From Phlebiopsis flavidoalba (taxonomy: Eukaryota > Basidiomycota > Agaricomycetes > Polyporales > Phanerochaetaceae): a DNA stretch of 64,000 bases. The stretch covers positions 310,001 to 374,000 of the forward strand of contig JAOCPU010000024.1 in assembly GCA_035772785.1 (NCBI GenBank), read 5' to 3'. Numbering within the stretch: position 1 is the stretch's first letter; each line of letters begins with the position of its first letter. The translations under genes and the position numbers were made by a program. Shown here piece after piece: positions 1-12,384 of this stretch. The notes under the pieces were generated by a model, which ran no database searches, was not told the origin of the DNA, and saw only the letters and a list, made by a program, of their open reading frames with translations.

Positions 1-2057
1 CATGAGATGTGAGGGATGTATGTCTTGAGGAGGTTTCCACACCAGAGCCATGGCTAAGCAAGTGCTCTTGGAATGGTGTGGCCATTGGATTGCAGAGGTG
101 GTTTCGACTTTGTCGTTGCGGGCCGACTTCGTCACCATTGGCCTGGTTAATAGCCTGCATGAGCGAAACAGCAAGTTGTTGGTGTCGTCGTCTTCACTGG
201 GATATAAGAGGGATCGGCATCGGGGGGAAGTGTTCTCACTCACTTATTTCGCCTGCGAATTGGGGAAACGTTCGTCAAGCTGTCCGGCGTCACCGATTCC
301 AGAAGATTGTGAAAACTCCTCTTTGCTGATCTCCATTATTTCTTCGTCTGCAGGCCCAGAAGTCTCAGAGACCGACATAGATCGCGCGACCAAAAAAAAC
401 GCGAATCCACTTCGTCCTCGCCTTCGTTCCCAGACTCTGAACCAGAACAAGTCGCCGCTTTCTTCATTCTCGGTCCCACCGTCAGAAGCGGGGTCTTCCG
501 TTTCAAGAGGCGGCGTTGCTGATGCCCACCGACCAAGTGTTTCGGCGAGACTGCTCGACCTGCTACGTTCACTCTGAATGTCACCCTTGGTCAAGTCGAC
601 CTGTTGAGCCTCAAGAAGCTGTCCAGATTGGTCAAGAAGGGCATCGAGATGTTCATGTCCTCTTCGTTTCTCTTCCTCCTCTCTCTTCAGTCGTTCCTGC
701 TCTCGTATATTGCTACAGAAAAAGACATGAGGCCATCGGCGAACACATTATGCATAAATTTAAACGTACAATACGGTCCTTCTTCCATTCCGCTATGACC
801 ATCCGCATCGTCGCCTTCGCCAGCATCTTGAGCCTCCTCTCGTCCTGCGCCCGCGCCTTATCCTCCGCACCGGCGCGCTGGTCCCAATACCCACGTACAC
901 ACCCAGCGACCTGCACCGGCGACATGCTCGCCACGCACACGCGGCGCCTCCGCACGTATAGCCGACAGCCTCAATCACCGCGTCCCAAAAAACACAAGAC
1001 ATCCGGCTTGCGCCTATCCGCGGTCGGGCACCCCTTCAGGATCACGCGTCACGTCGTCGCCGTCCGGCGGAGGATACAGCATGCGGCCTTGTACAGGGCG
1101 CATGGCGTCGCCGATCGTCCGCCACAGACGCGCAGGTCCTTTACGGATGAGGGCCATGCGTCCGGCCATCATCGAGGTCGGCGCCCTTGGGCGCGAGGGG
1201 GGGTGGGTAACGAAGTGAGACAATTCCGTGAGCGTGGCCGCGCAGAATTTCTGGAGGAAGCGTTTTCTTATTCTGGACTAGGGTTTGTTGTGAATATTGT
1301 GGCTTCCGGTTTTGCGCATCGATCAATTTGATGCTGCTTGAGAGGCGAAGACGGTGTCGGTGGGGGAGCGCTACGATGGCTTCGGCGATGGAGTCGTTCG
1401 GCGCGCAACGGTCCCGCGCAGGGTGCGGACGCGATCTGATACGGGCACTCAGCATGGCCTTGGTTTCCGTATCGTGCGGTGGAGTCGCAGTGTCCGCCAT
1501 TTGTTTCGTTGTTCCGCGTCGCTCTCTCTCCGTGCTGAAGTTTGCGTTTCTTACCGCGCCGTCGGTAGCGCAGGCGGTGGACCCATAGCGGTTCTGCGAC
1601 GTTGAGTGCGAGTCGACAGAGGAAGACACTCCCAGTATCGAGCGACTCTTGAGTCGAGACTCTTTTTCCGACCCCCTTCCTCTCCCACTCGGAGCAGCAC
1701 TGATAGATTCTGGTGCTGAACCGTCCTCCTTTCTCCTTGCCTTTTGCCTTTGAGATGATGTTTCGGCTTCACCTCGTCCATATATCTTAGCCAAAATATT
1801 CGGGTCGTCGTCAGCCGGAACGTTTTTTGGACTTCTTTGCAGACCTGGCGGTGCAGAGGCTGACGTGCCGTCAGCTTGGAGGGCTTGTGCGCGTTCATTG
1901 CGTGCGCGACGCGTCTTCCGGCTGTCTCAGACGTGGCCCGCGGCTGGGCGCTGTCCACAGAGAATCGTGTTGCCTCTTTGTTACTAGTCCGAGCTTCCGT
2001 TAGATGATGGGCTAGCAGCAATACGTTCTGGTGGTAGCGTGTACCTTTTAGGAACAC
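1..2057 (-). CDS. SWR1: SWR1-type chromatin remodelling ATPase, N-terminal part (partial, runs off left edge)
   Basis: SWR1 is the ATPase that exchanges H2A for H2A.Z in nucleosomes. Only the region up to and just past the HSA domain lies in the window; the helicase domains would be beyond base 1. The HSA core is clear on the minus strand: KMLAKATMRMVIAEWKK at about 770-835, an intron with a GTACGT donor near 755 and a TGTAG acceptor near 715, then REQERLKREEEEKRRGHE and LLDQSGQLLEAQQ at about 600-710. Upstream come a segment with TLPPEIL and HAHGIVSLRYPPPLAPKGAD (1150-1280), a basic stretch KTRRARNERAQALQADG (about 1870) and VPADDDPNILAKIYGRGEA (about 1790). Downstream is the acidic segment DEEIMEISKEEF. 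The reading frame breaks several times (for example between 840 and 1010), with no single intact ORF. The start is uncertain: residues like SFDEVTRELCTSREN at about 2230-2270 could be the true N-terminus. Family assignment is firm; exon edges are not. Confidence 0.8.
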
Positions 2058-2263
2058 CAGTCACTGTTGTCGGTTTTTGCAATCTATATTGAGATTTCAT
2101 GATTAGTATAGGCCGAGCAGAAACGACAATAGCATTTTTGCGCGTAAGTAGGATAAAATGGTGGAATACAGGTTGCTACATGGAAGCAAACACTCTCCCT
2201 GTGGCGCGTCGTATTTTCGCGCGATGTACACAGCTCGCGCGTCACCTCATCAAAACTGTCGCA

Positions 2264-2274
2264 GGGGGGGGGGG
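2264..2274. repeat. G11 homopolymer beside the likely SWR1 N-terminus
   Basis: Eleven consecutive G (C on the minus coding strand) lie directly upstream of a minus-strand stretch that looks like a SWR1 N-terminal helix. A run of this length is a likely consensus-length error site and could hide the true start or frame of SWR1. Confidence 0.6.
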
Positions 2275-2399
2275 CCACGTCTTTGCCGCAAAGTCTCATT
2301 TTCTTCGACGGATCACTACGGGACTTGGTTCCCATTCGAATTATCAGTTAGAAATGACGTACCTTTGATTAAAGTCCGTCATCAACTTGAAGTGCTGAG

Positions 2400-4900
2400 A
2401 TGAAACGCCTCCCTCAGCTGCAGGGAGTTAGAGGCTAGTGTCCTGTGGCGACACACAGCTCATTCTTGGTTCAGCGCACCAAGTCCGTCATGTTTGTCCA
2501 GCACGCGCGCCGTATCACTCTGCCTGTCCGCATCATCCTCTGCTCTCCGCCTCCACCAACTTCCTCCATAATCTCCTCCGTAACTTCTCTCAACCACCAC
2601 TTCCTGGCTCTCTTCTAGTCCGCCAGCGCTGCCACCAGCCGTCCCATGCTTGTTTCCTCGTACTGTAAGTGCGCTGTGAAGCACGCATCGGTTCTACCTC
2701 GCGTTCATCAGGGACGTGTAGCACCGTGAGAGGAGGTGCACGGGTCGACCCTCTTGTGTGATCTCGGCGGATCCCGCACGGTTTCGCGAGGTTGTTGGAC
2801 AAGCAGGCAGATAGAGTGTGGAAGAGGCTGTTTGTTATTGCCGCGGGATGGTCGTGGCTCCCTGTCGTCGGCGTCGAAGAGGAAAGGTTGTCGCGAATAC
2901 ATTTCGAGACACGGAGGATGGTGTGTTTGGCGCGAACAAACAACTCATCAGAACGGCGTTTATTGGCGCCCCTCGGGAGGAGGCGCACGCCGAAGTTTGC
3001 ACTGAGCCGAGATGTCCAGAGAGTCTATTCTGACTATTCATGGTCATTCAAGTCTATATGCGGTAGACAGAGCCTATGGTGTAAGCTTCTGCGCTCAATA
3101 TTGAGAATGACCGGGCAAAAGTACCATCTCATGGCGCCTATTTCGACCTGGGGCCTCGAGGTCCACATTGGGAAGGTCGTTCCCGCTCAGTTTTTTGATG
3201 ACGGTCCGTCCACGTTCCAGTTTTGCTCTACTATCTTTTATTGCTACACTCGCCGATGTTTACTCACGAAAGACTGAAGCGATTTCCTGAAAAATATAGC
3301 TCTCTCAAACAGTAATGAACGGGGTCTTGCTGCGACATCGCACGCACAACTCCGCTACGTCCCGGTACCGATGATGTCACCTCCCGGACGTATTTCGCGA
3401 TGCCAGTAAGTACTCGAACTTTCTCGTTCAACTGCCACTGTCACGTACTCATTCAACTCTGAGATAGATGGCGCTTACATCAATTGAGTTTACTGTCAAG
3501 GGCACTGTACAGGCGTGGGCTTCAGATACTTCGTGTGAGGAGCGTCGCGCGTGCAGACGGCCTTGTAGGATGGGTGAAGAATGACGCAGTGAGTCTATCA
3601 TATAAAAAAAAAAAAAATCTGCATTTCTCACTCTGACACTTATGTTTACTAGGGAGGTGATGTAGTTGGAATGGCTCAGGGCGAAACGACTGCAATCGAG
3701 AAGCTGTACGTCTCTCCACCAATTTTCTCTACTCACAACTGACATTGATGGTAGGAAGAAACATCTCTCTGTCGGTCCTTTGCACGCCCATAGTCAAGAG
3801 CGTGGAGATCACGTCGGAGACAACCGTCGATCGGCCTTTCAGTTTACATCGTTCGATATTGCACATTGACAAGCGTAGCTGTGCTGGGATATGTAAGAGC
3901 CAAGTTGCTTGATCTCCTTATCACAAGTGCTTAAGCTGCTGACAAGTCACAGGTGTGTAGACGTGCAGAGAGCATGACAACTACTTGGTGGGCACAATAA
4001 TAAAGCTCGACCGTTCGTGCAGACACGTAGATAAGGCACTTACAAAGGGCTCTGCGATTGTACGCGCTGCTGAACTCGGAGATAGCACTTTAGAGATCAA
4101 GAGCGACCCACTCGAAATGTAGGAATTGATATTTTAAACTCATCCGCCTTGTCGTATCGCGCATGGAGGTCTCTTGGGCCAATGGGGAACTCACTGCTCG
4201 GGTCGATCAAACTGTATTGTGCGCAGCTGGCCCCGCAGTGGTTCTTGCGAGTAGCGAGGCGAATCGCTTGAGTTGGCTCGTACTTTTCCTGAAACATGTC
4301 TTTGCATCGCGTGCAATATTACCGCCCGTACGCGCTCTACGCTGATGCGAATGTCGGAGGCATGCCTTTACAGCAAGGCCTCTGTGCGTCGGACGGCACA
4401 TGCAATGAGCAAGGGTTTATGTGGCGACTCGGCCAGGGACGAAGTTGCCTTACAGAGCCCGCCCACTTGTTTGATAAGCGGCATTAGGCCTGCACATCTC
4501 GGTGCCGTAGAGACGCGCAAACTCGTTGTTGACAGTTTGCCGCCATCACCGCTGCACCATAATCGCTCGATGGTGAGTTCGCATAGCAAAGAGGGGTATA
4601 TGCCTCAACTTCGTGTGTAGATCTGGCGCAAACTCTGCGGACGAATGGCTTTCCGTTGACATCCGACTGAATCGGGCCTGCCAAAAGGAGCGGCGCCACA
4701 ACGGAAATCGAGATGGCGGGGGCGGCGTGCTGAGTCATCGCCATGGGTCAGAGAGCAGCCCCAAGGGCCCGACTGGGCCGTACGGCTCGCGGAGACAGGC
4801 AGTTTCACAACATTCGAAGGTGGATGAGATGATGACCAAACCCCGTACGGTGCCCGCGATCGCTCCTCCACAGGCACCCCGCCCGTATCCCGCCCGCCAG
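2400..4900. other. No supported gene; short unlinked ORFs only
   Basis: Between SWR1 and the DUF3533 gene I find no family motif, no run of ORFs that splices into one protein, and no repeat unit. Plus-strand frames at 2792-3277 give a 161-residue ORF without recognisable similarity. An A14 run lies at 3604-3617. The stretch may hold 5' regulatory sequence of both neighbours, since SWR1 (minus) and DUF3533 (plus) are divergent. Confidence 0.5.
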
Positions 4901-4907
4901 CCGCCGG

Positions 4908-4917
4908 CCTTATAATG
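4908..4917 (+). promoter_or_regulatory. TATA-like element of the DUF3533 gene
   Basis: CTTATAATG followed by a CT-rich leader (4930-4990) ends at the ATG at 4998, about 85 bases downstream. The spacing and pyrimidine-rich leader fit a fungal core promoter. Confidence 0.5.
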
Positions 4918-4997
4918 CACACTCCACTGGTCCAACATCCCTGCGCTTTCCTTTCGCCACTCACCCTCACCTCCTCCTGCTCCCCTTTCCTCGACAA

Positions 4998-6980
4998 ATG
5001 TCCACCATGTATTCCGAGAAGATGGACGAGCCGTTCACACACCACATCATCGAGAAGACAACCGAGTCGAGAACAAAGTTCAGACTATACGTCAAGATCA
5101 ACTTTATGATAACCGTGTTCATTACCTTAACGATATGGGCAATTCTCAGTATATACTGGGGTGTGTCTTCTATGCGCATATACCCAGCAGTCAGTACTGA
5201 CAGCTTGTCTTAGGTGCCAACTGGACATTCCAGACGGGCATCCACAACCTCAATGGTTGGATAATAGTGCGTGCTCCACCCGCTCGAACTTTGAATAGCA
5301 TTTACAACCGCGCTCTAGGACTTTGACGGCGACCTCGTTGGCCAAACGATCACACAAGCATACCTCAATAACACGGGGCAAAAGAGCCAAATCGATTGGT
5401 ACACGGTGCCCGCGAGCATGTTTCCGAACGGAGAGTCTGACATCGCCGACGCGATCGTAAATGAAAAGGCCTGGGCGGCCGTCGCAGGTACGCCCATAAT
5501 TCATTCTTTCGCGCGCTCGGTTCTCACACGCCGCACCAGTCCACTCCGGAGCCACAAGCCGCCTGGACGCCGCGATTGCATCCGGGTCAGGCGCGAATTA
5601 CGACAACCAAGTCGCCACCGCGTACGCCGTCGAAGCGCGGAATGAGAACTCCTAGTGAGTTTCCACCCACTCTGCAACTCCGCTTGAAGTGCTCAACGCA
5701 GCAGCCTGTTTTTCGTAGAGCCTCAGATCCGGGCACCGCTCGAACAGGCGGTTGCTGCGTTCCCCTTGATCCAATCGCAGCGGCTGGGGAGCAACCTGAC
5801 CGGCCTCCTCGCGACCGCACCAAGTCTCGTTTTCCAGCCCGTAAACTTCACAATTGCGAATTTGCGGCCGTTTGACATCCAGGTGTAAGTAAGCTTTCGA
5901 TATGACTATATGCGGTGTAGCTGAGCGGCTCTATTCAGCGGAACAGCGATTGACTTCGTGGGCCTCATTTACCTGCTTATCCTGTCGTTCATCGCCGTCG
6001 TAAGCCCTGCTATCGCGCCACCTACCGTCTACCATGCTCACTAATCAATGCAGTTGGGCAACTATCAAGCGCGTGTAATGGTCACGGGCCTCGACAGGCG
6101 GCTTACGCTCGATCGCCTCATCCTGCTGCGCCTCATCGTGCCCGTTATCATCTACTTCGTGAGTCCCCGTATAGTATTTAGTCAGTTTTCGCATCTTACC
6201 GGTCTGATGCAGTGGCTCTCGTTGGCGTATTCGCTTTTGAGCTTGTACTTCCATGTACCATTTGACCGAGAGTTAGTATATGCGTCGATATACGCGCTTA
6301 CATAGGCCCTAATCGAGTGTTGCCTAGGTTTGGACATGCCGGCTTTGTCGTGTACTGGATGCTGTCGTGGATGGGCAGTAAGTCGCATTAATCGGAACAC
6401 TACTACTAGTTTGCTTACCACATGTCCCTCCTAGTGCTTTCGCTGTATGTTAATCCACCGCCCACCCGAGTACTGATACTGACCTTTTAAATCTCAGGGG
6501 CCTAGCAATCGACGCCCTCGTCACAATCCTCACCCCGCGCTTCATCCCCTTCTTCCTCGTCCCCTGGATCATCAGTACGTCCCCACCTTCTTCTCCACAC
6601 ACACAGCTCACATTCGTCACAGCAAACGTCTCCGTCGTCTTCTTCCCCATCGAAGTCCTCCCACCATCTTCCGCTACGGCTACGCGATGCCCTTCTACAA
6701 CATCTCGCGCGCCGTGCGCACCATCCTCTTCCGCACGCGCAAACCAAGGTACCTCTTCCCTCTCTGCGCCTTTACTCTTTTGCTGACAAATGGTGTAGTG
6801 GGCATGAACTTTGGCATTCTCTTCGCGTGGGTCGCGGCGTCGATGGTGACGATACCGCTCTTCACTGCGATCATGCGGAGACAGCAGGTGCGCGCGTGGC
6901 GCAAGCAGCGCGCGGCAGAGGGCGCGGCGCCGGGGTCTGAGTCGAGCTCGGAGGCGGATGTGGCGACGACGCAAGGATGA
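4998..6980 (+). CDS. DUF3533 / SNG1-family multi-pass membrane protein
   Basis: This family (yeast SNG1, nitrosoguanidine resistance) consists of fungal plasma-membrane proteins with an ABC-2-like topology. The start ATG at 4998 gives a short cytosolic N-terminus, then one helix (FMITVFITLTIWAILSIYWG). A large extracellular loop follows with GANWTFQTGIHNLNGWI, DFDGDLVGQTITQAYLNNTG, PASMFPNGESDIADAI and PQIRAPLEQAVAAFPLIQSQ. A C-terminal set of helices then includes VGLIYLLILSFIAV, RLILLRLIVPVIIYF, GHAGFVVYWMLSWMG and LTPRFIPFFLVPWII. About ten introns were placed by GT/AG and frame, for example after 5160, 5270, 5486, 5652, 5884 and 6368. A 10-base micro-exon (6435-6444) is needed to keep frame. 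One base appears missing near 6661-6664, where EVLP should run into IFRYGYAMPFYNISRAVRTI. Otherwise the gene reads through to a stop at 6980. The specific substrate is unknown. Confidence 0.85.
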
Positions 6981-7436
6981 GCGCGAGCAGTGGTAGTTTT
7001 TAATTGTTATTGGTGTGAAGTATGTTATTCGACACGCGTAGTGTCTTAATGTCGTAGACATGGATTTTATCAACATGGAAGGATTGATTGCGTCTTATAT
7101 GTCTCGAACGTCCCGGTGGAGAAAAGTGTGTCAGATTCCGAGTCCTAAACCTTGAACTGGTCCTACAGGTCGTCTGGGTAACCGGCGCATGTCGAAGCAG
7201 AATGGGATGGAAAGAAACAAAAAACAACCCATAACACGTGTTGAAACCAGAAACGGCGTGTAGGTGCGCGTCCGAGTCCGGGGCTGCCCTCGAATCCAAA
7301 TTCGGCGCAGGACGTTGAAGTTCGATCGGGCGCCAACGAGCAGCGGCTGCGATTGGCTGACACGCGAGCACGTGACCTCGATCACTGTTTACCGCGACGC
7401 GCAGTGTCCAGGAAGAGGCTGGCACCCCAAGTTGGC
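6981..7436. other. Intergenic: 3' region of DUF3533 and upstream region of a TATA-led candidate
   Basis: No coding motif is seen. It holds the 3' flank of the DUF3533 gene and GC-rich sequence leading to a TATA box at 7437. Confidence 0.4.
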
Positions 7437-7444
7437 GTATATAA
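7437..7444 (+). promoter_or_regulatory. TATA box with long pyrimidine-rich leader
   Basis: GTATATAAA is followed by 7470-7580, which is strongly C/T-rich, the pattern seen at fungal transcription starts. The next ATG is at 7602. This is the best promoter-like signal between 7 and 14 kb. Confidence 0.5.
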
Positions 7445-7601
7445 ACCCCGCCGCGCCCGCCAACCTCTTCACACTGTCTCACCCACCACCCACCTCGCTC
7501 ATCACTCCTCCGCTTGTTTTCCCTCCTTTGCTTGTTTTCTCTCTCGGGGCCGTCGCTTGCCCAGCGCACCGCCCTCGCTACCCCACCACGGGGCGCGCGC
7601 G

Positions 7602-8390
7602 ATGGCGCCGTCGTTCAACGCGCCGTCGGTGCAGCTCAAGAGGAGAGCCGCGGGGGTACATCTTCGTCTGAAGCGTAAATGTCTTGGCGGAGTCCTGACT
7701 TGCTGCCAGACGGGGACACGGCCCCCGTGTATATGCCCGGACGGGAAGCCAGGTCCGCTCATCGTTCCCCTCCCTCACTTTTTACTTTCTCGCGTGTTTC
7801 GTCACGCAAAACTGGCTTCATCTCTTCTGGTTGTCGGCATGGCTGTCCCTTCCTGGTTGTTGACATGGCTGAGCGTGCGGGTGGTTGGTTGATCACCACG
7901 GAACGGGCCAAGGGGGGCGGCGATGCGACCTGTGTGACCGGCGACCTCAACTTCAGCCTCAGTCTGGCTTCACTGTGGGGGCCGACGGCTTTCATACGGC
8001 TTTCGACTGTGCTGTGATGAACTGGGTGCACATGGTGGTGTTTGATGTGATTGCAGTACTCGCGAGTAGACTACGCCGTATGTTGGCTGGGGCAGATGTT
8101 CTCGAAGGCGGGTGACATATGTCATCCGGGCGCGGACCTTTACGTGGTCTTCGGGATAAGTAGCCCTCGACGCCGAAAGACGCGAGGGTGAAACCAACAC
8201 GCGCCGAATGTTGAGTTCCCCGTGCTGTAGTATGTAGACATGCTTGTGCTCGCTTCGTGAGCTCCATTGATTAAGGTCTGCGGGGAGCTATGCATTCGAG
8301 AGTGGGCGACCCACGGATATCTTCGTGGTGGATACTGGCGGGGACGGCGTGAGCAGATGAAGTATTTGGATATCGTTCCCATGACGCACC
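7602..8390 (+). CDS. Unrecognised candidate gene downstream of a TATA box
   Basis: I do not recognise this product. The ATG at 7602 (MAPSFNAPSVQLKRRAAGV) follows a TATA box and CT-rich leader at a sensible distance. Further down, plus-strand segments look protein-like but sit in different frames: ATCVTGDLNFSLS at about 7936, SGFTVGADGFHTAFDCAVMN at about 7963, YSRVDYAVCWLGQMF and AGDICHPGADLYVVFG at about 8060-8155, then ELCIREWATHGYLRGG and MKYLDIVPMTH up to about 8390. The protein would need introns and at least one frame correction. There is no signal peptide or transmembrane segment at the N-terminus. It could also be a relic. Confidence 0.3.
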
Positions 8391-8790
8391 TATAACTACT
8401 CGAAGTGTGGCTTTCCCTGCTATGCTCTCAACAGCCCAGTATCCCTCGTCCGCGCTGGCCTTGCAAGCTAGGGTGTTATGCTGCTAACGTGCTTCGGGAC
8501 GACGATGTCATGCAAAGACGGTGTGCTCTAGAGTTGCTGACCATCGCGTATGTCCTATCGAAGTGACGTGATGACCCGCAGCCATAGCTATCTTGAAGAC
8601 GATATGAATGCAGGCTAAGTGGTAGACGTAGCCTGGTGCCACATCGCGCAGACTATGCCCTTGGGACTGTGGCAATGTGAGTACTTCCTTCCCATGGTCT
8701 TGACTCGAAGGATCAGAGAGCTGACCTTGTTTCCTCGCGAGGCCCTACACAGCGTTCCGGGGAAGCCTATGTAAAGTGACTCCCTCGTGT

Positions 8791-8810
8791 AGGGTTAGGA
8801 AGGGTTAGGA
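8791..8810 (+). repeat. Short interstitial telomere-like direct repeat
   Basis: Two perfect tandem copies of AGGGTTAGGA, each holding the fungal/vertebrate-type telomere core GGGTTA. It is isolated, far from any window edge, and too short to be a functional telomere. Confidence 0.5.
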
Positions 8811-11270
8811 GTGCATGTACCAGAAGGAGTCGGTATGCAGGGGTTTGGCACTGGACGTTGTGAACGACGCCCCTCCGAGAGCCTAAATCGTGCCTGTCCC
8901 ACGGTACCACTCATGGTACGCATCAGATTGAAACTTCCTATAGCAGTAATCCGGATCAGATGCATCCCCTTGCCGTCCGCCATTCCTGCACCGAAGCCTC
9001 CCAAACACAGCATATGGGTTTGCTCCCTACCACTTGCATTGCCTCGTTTCTTTCGGTCGACCGAATACACAATGTATGGGCCCGGGGGCAAACAGTAGCT
9101 CAAAACAAACTCTTCCGCCTACCACTACCATCCTCCTCCCTGACCCCACTCCGCGGACTGCGGAACACGCCCGCTCTTGACTTGGACGCAGCACTCTTGA
9201 CTACGCACGACTCGCTTCCTCTTCTTTCAACCACCCACTCATCGCGTTACACTCGACGAAGAGAAGCATGTCTATCTCATACAAACTCCACACACGGTAC
9301 ATTGTAATCTCTCGACGCGTCGTACATGACTCTGACGCGCTTCTCCACTTAGGACGCGAACGTCCCCCCTCAGGCCACAACCACTACCCTCCCGCCTCCC
9401 CCGCCTCACCCCAACGCGGGGCATCCCGCACAATGCGCCTCGTATGAGGACCGTCCCCACTCCCTCCTGTTCCCCCCTGCCCCTACATGACCACGACACC
9501 GGTGCCGTCGTCACTGGCCCTCTGCGGGTGCGAGTCGATAGAGGGACGAATGGGCTCTAAGTGCGCAGTCCAGAGATCATTAACTCGAAGGTACGTTCAT
9601 AACATGTCATATGCGAGTGCTAAGCGACTAATGTGATATGTGACGAAAGGCTGAAAATGAAATCATTATGGACATTTGACGACGCGGGCCGCAGCTGGCT
9701 GCAGACCCTTTATGAAGCATATCCTGGACCTCTCACACACTCTGTGTTTCCCCCTCTCATAACCTCAACCCATGTTGTATCATAGTGAACACTGCGTTAT
9801 CTGTTTCTCGTTGTAACTTCCCTACAGGGTAGTTTCTTCGCCGTCCGTGTAACAGTATGGACTCCTTCGAATCTATAGCCATTTCAGCCGGAAACCCCTC
9901 CCCATTGACAAATGTCATACTTATGCATGCCAGCATCAAGCCTCCAGAACCTTCCTTCTTTATACAAGCACTTCTCATGGCTTTATGGTCCCCACAGGTG
10001 CGCCCAGTGTTGATAACCCGTACTGTCGCACCCGCCAGCAATACCGGGGCCATACTTCAGACAATGCGTGGGAACGTTAGTCCGATTACTCGGGCGTCTC
10101 CACATTCCGATCACATTGATGCGCCCCTCTCCGTGTGAAGAAGCGCCCCCCCCCCCCCCCCCCGCTCCCCATGCTTGACTTCAACCTTCACGAGCGTCGA
10201 GCTCAAATACCGCAGGTATACGGGTTCACAATACGCCCATGAAACCTTACACTTCATAAACGCTGTGCACAAAGCTTGTGTTTCTCCGTTTTGACCTGTG
10301 GGAGATCCCGCTGCTCTCGCGGGAATGAACGTCGATGTCCCCGCGGATTCCCATAGACTACGCTGGTGAGTGACCCGAGGTCGTCCGAAGGGTATTATCG
10401 AGAATTCTGACCGCTATAGAACTCAAAGGGTCTTGCATGTGATGATCATGGTCATCTAATCGTGACCTAGAGAAGTCCGCCTTTCTTGCTTCGCCGAAAC
10501 CGAACTGCTAGGTTATCATGATTCCCAACCTATCGTGGTTCCCATTGAAGGAGTCTCGCTGTGAGAGCCACAAGATCATTAGAAACCTACTATGAGAATT
10601 CTGATTGATAATATCAGGATATACTCTGCCCTCTTAGTCGTCTGACGGAAGCCGTCAAGTCCTGCGACAAAACCTCGGCAATAACGAGGATCACGAGCTT
10701 GAGACTGCTTTGTCTCTTCTGCAAGACCAAACGAGGATGTAGAAGGGCCCCTCAGCAGATCTAGGTACAAGGCACCTTGTTGGTGCTTGGTCGGCGGTCC
10801 TGTGCTTATATCTTGATATCACAGGTCCCGTACCCAAAAATCTTCCGAAGCTCGCCACGTCGGCCTCGCTTTACCTTCATCGCCTTGCGGATCAGGTTGA
10901 CCTGCTCCGCTGATGCGAAGACGCCCCTGCCAGATCTCGTACCTGTGCATAACCCTTTGCGATGCTACAGATCTTTCCAGTCTGTGTGAGTCCTACATAC
11001 TTGACGGGTATGTTGGGTTCATCATCCGCTATACGGCAGGCTGATGAACCACCATTGCGCACTCAGATATTCCATGTGCTCAAACGCATCCCGCAGTGCT
11101 GCATCTGTCAAAATCGCCGGCTTAATCGAGACGAGTTAAGGTTCGTTGTTTTTCAAACGCTGGGAAACCAATAGTTGACGCCATGTTTGCCCCGGTCCGA
11201 CAGCGCAACGAGCCAGTGATCTAGTCCTCCAAGCACACTTGACCCAGAATACAGGGTTCCCTGTCAGGAG
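8811..11270. other. Gene-poor stretch without a supported gene
   Basis: ORFs occur on both strands over the same bases (for example around 8800-9100 and 9760-10140), as expected by chance in GC-balanced DNA. None shows family motifs or plausible splicing partners. A C18 homopolymer lies at 10146-10163. Confidence 0.45.
10146..10163. repeat. C18 homopolymer
   Basis: Eighteen consecutive C in a gene-poor region, one of the longest mononucleotide runs in the window outside the G-rich tracts. Confidence 0.9.
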
Positions 11271-11277
11271 TATAAAA
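11271..11277 (+). promoter_or_regulatory. TATA box upstream of a weak candidate gene
   Basis: TATAAAA followed by a C-rich leader (11300-11430). An ATG at 11293 is too close to the TATA box to be downstream of the usual start site; the in-frame ATG at 11464 is better placed. Confidence 0.5.
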
Positions 11278-11463
11278 GGGTGACTACTGAAGATGTATTA
11301 CAACCCGCACTTCACCCCCAACCCCCACCTCTTCCCCTCACTTCCACCGTGCGAACGGCCTCCAAGGCGCTGTGCAGGCGACAGCTGTACGCTACGTCCC
11401 CCGCACCTTCAACCAACACCTTTCACCATTCCACGGACCCGCACCGCGGTGGACAAGCAAGCA

Positions 11464-11787
11464 ATGGCCTACACCGCCAACGACGAACCCAAAGTGAGCG
11501 CCTCCCCCCGTGCCCTGAATGCCGTGACCGATGGATCTGACATTGTTTGGGCATATCCAGTATGCACCGGGTGTTGCCGGCCCTGCTTCAGCCGATCCGT
11601 CCTGCACAATCGTGCAGTGCAAGAGCAGCTCCGCACGGGCCGGGCGCCCCCCGCCTTCGGCCCATCACCGCTCCCCGACGTGGACTTAACCCCACATTGC
11701 GCTTCCCGCGCCGGCGGTTGCCGGCGGCTGTTTTGTCCACCACGGCATATCCCGCCGCTCCTCGTCACTCCAAACCAAAACCGAAAA
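11464..11787 (+). CDS. Weak candidate gene, unrecognised
   Basis: From the ATG at 11464 the frame reads MAYTANDEPK and meets a good donor (AAAGTGAGC, 11492). A CCAG acceptor near 11560 would join it to YAPGVAGPASADPSCTIVQC. Read without splicing, the frame stays open to 11787. No domain is recognised. The support is only the TATA box, the C-rich leader and the splice signals. Confidence 0.2.
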
Positions 11788-12384
11788 TGATACTCAAACA
11801 ATCTCATCTGTGTGGCCGCGAATATAGACCCTTCTCCGCATTCGGCGCTCGCCTCCTAACAGATACGTCAGCTGCGCAGAACGCCGCTCCATCCCGAGCG
11901 ACGATTGCACATCCATGATTACCAATCACTTCTCATTTCCGCTTGCGATAGATCGCTGTCCCACATCTGTGTACTTCATAATCTCAAAATCGGACTGTGT
12001 TAATCACTATCTTCTTCCCTTTACCCTCACTGCGTCTGTCCTGTACATACCTATCGGTTTCCCCTCCGTCGTCTTTATCTGGTTACACAGCATTCCCGTC
12101 CGTTTGGTAGAGTCGTGTACAATGACCTAGACAAAAATGGTTCTTCATCTCGTGATAGCGTATATTCGATCGATGCCTGATCACGCGCTAATCAAATGTG
12201 TCGCACGCAGACAGACGCCAAGTGTACGCGAATATGTGGTCCGAACTACTACACTTGCCAATTGTATGGATGTTGCAGTGGACGCTATATCGAGTACGTA
12301 CATGCGTTGGGGCGCCTCCAAATCATGACACATGCCATGGTATACATCCGTCAGCATGAGACGTCCACCATGGCGATATCCGCA

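Noticed and set aside
516..1331. 271-residue plus-strand ORF
   Set aside because: It is antisense to the SWR1 HSA region, which has clear conserved residues on the minus strand; the plus-strand product is Arg/Ser/Pro-rich and matches nothing.
8811..9100. Overlapping ORFs on both strands with similar lengths
   Set aside because: Mirror ORFs of this kind are common by chance when stop codons are scarce; neither strand shows a family motif or splice partners.
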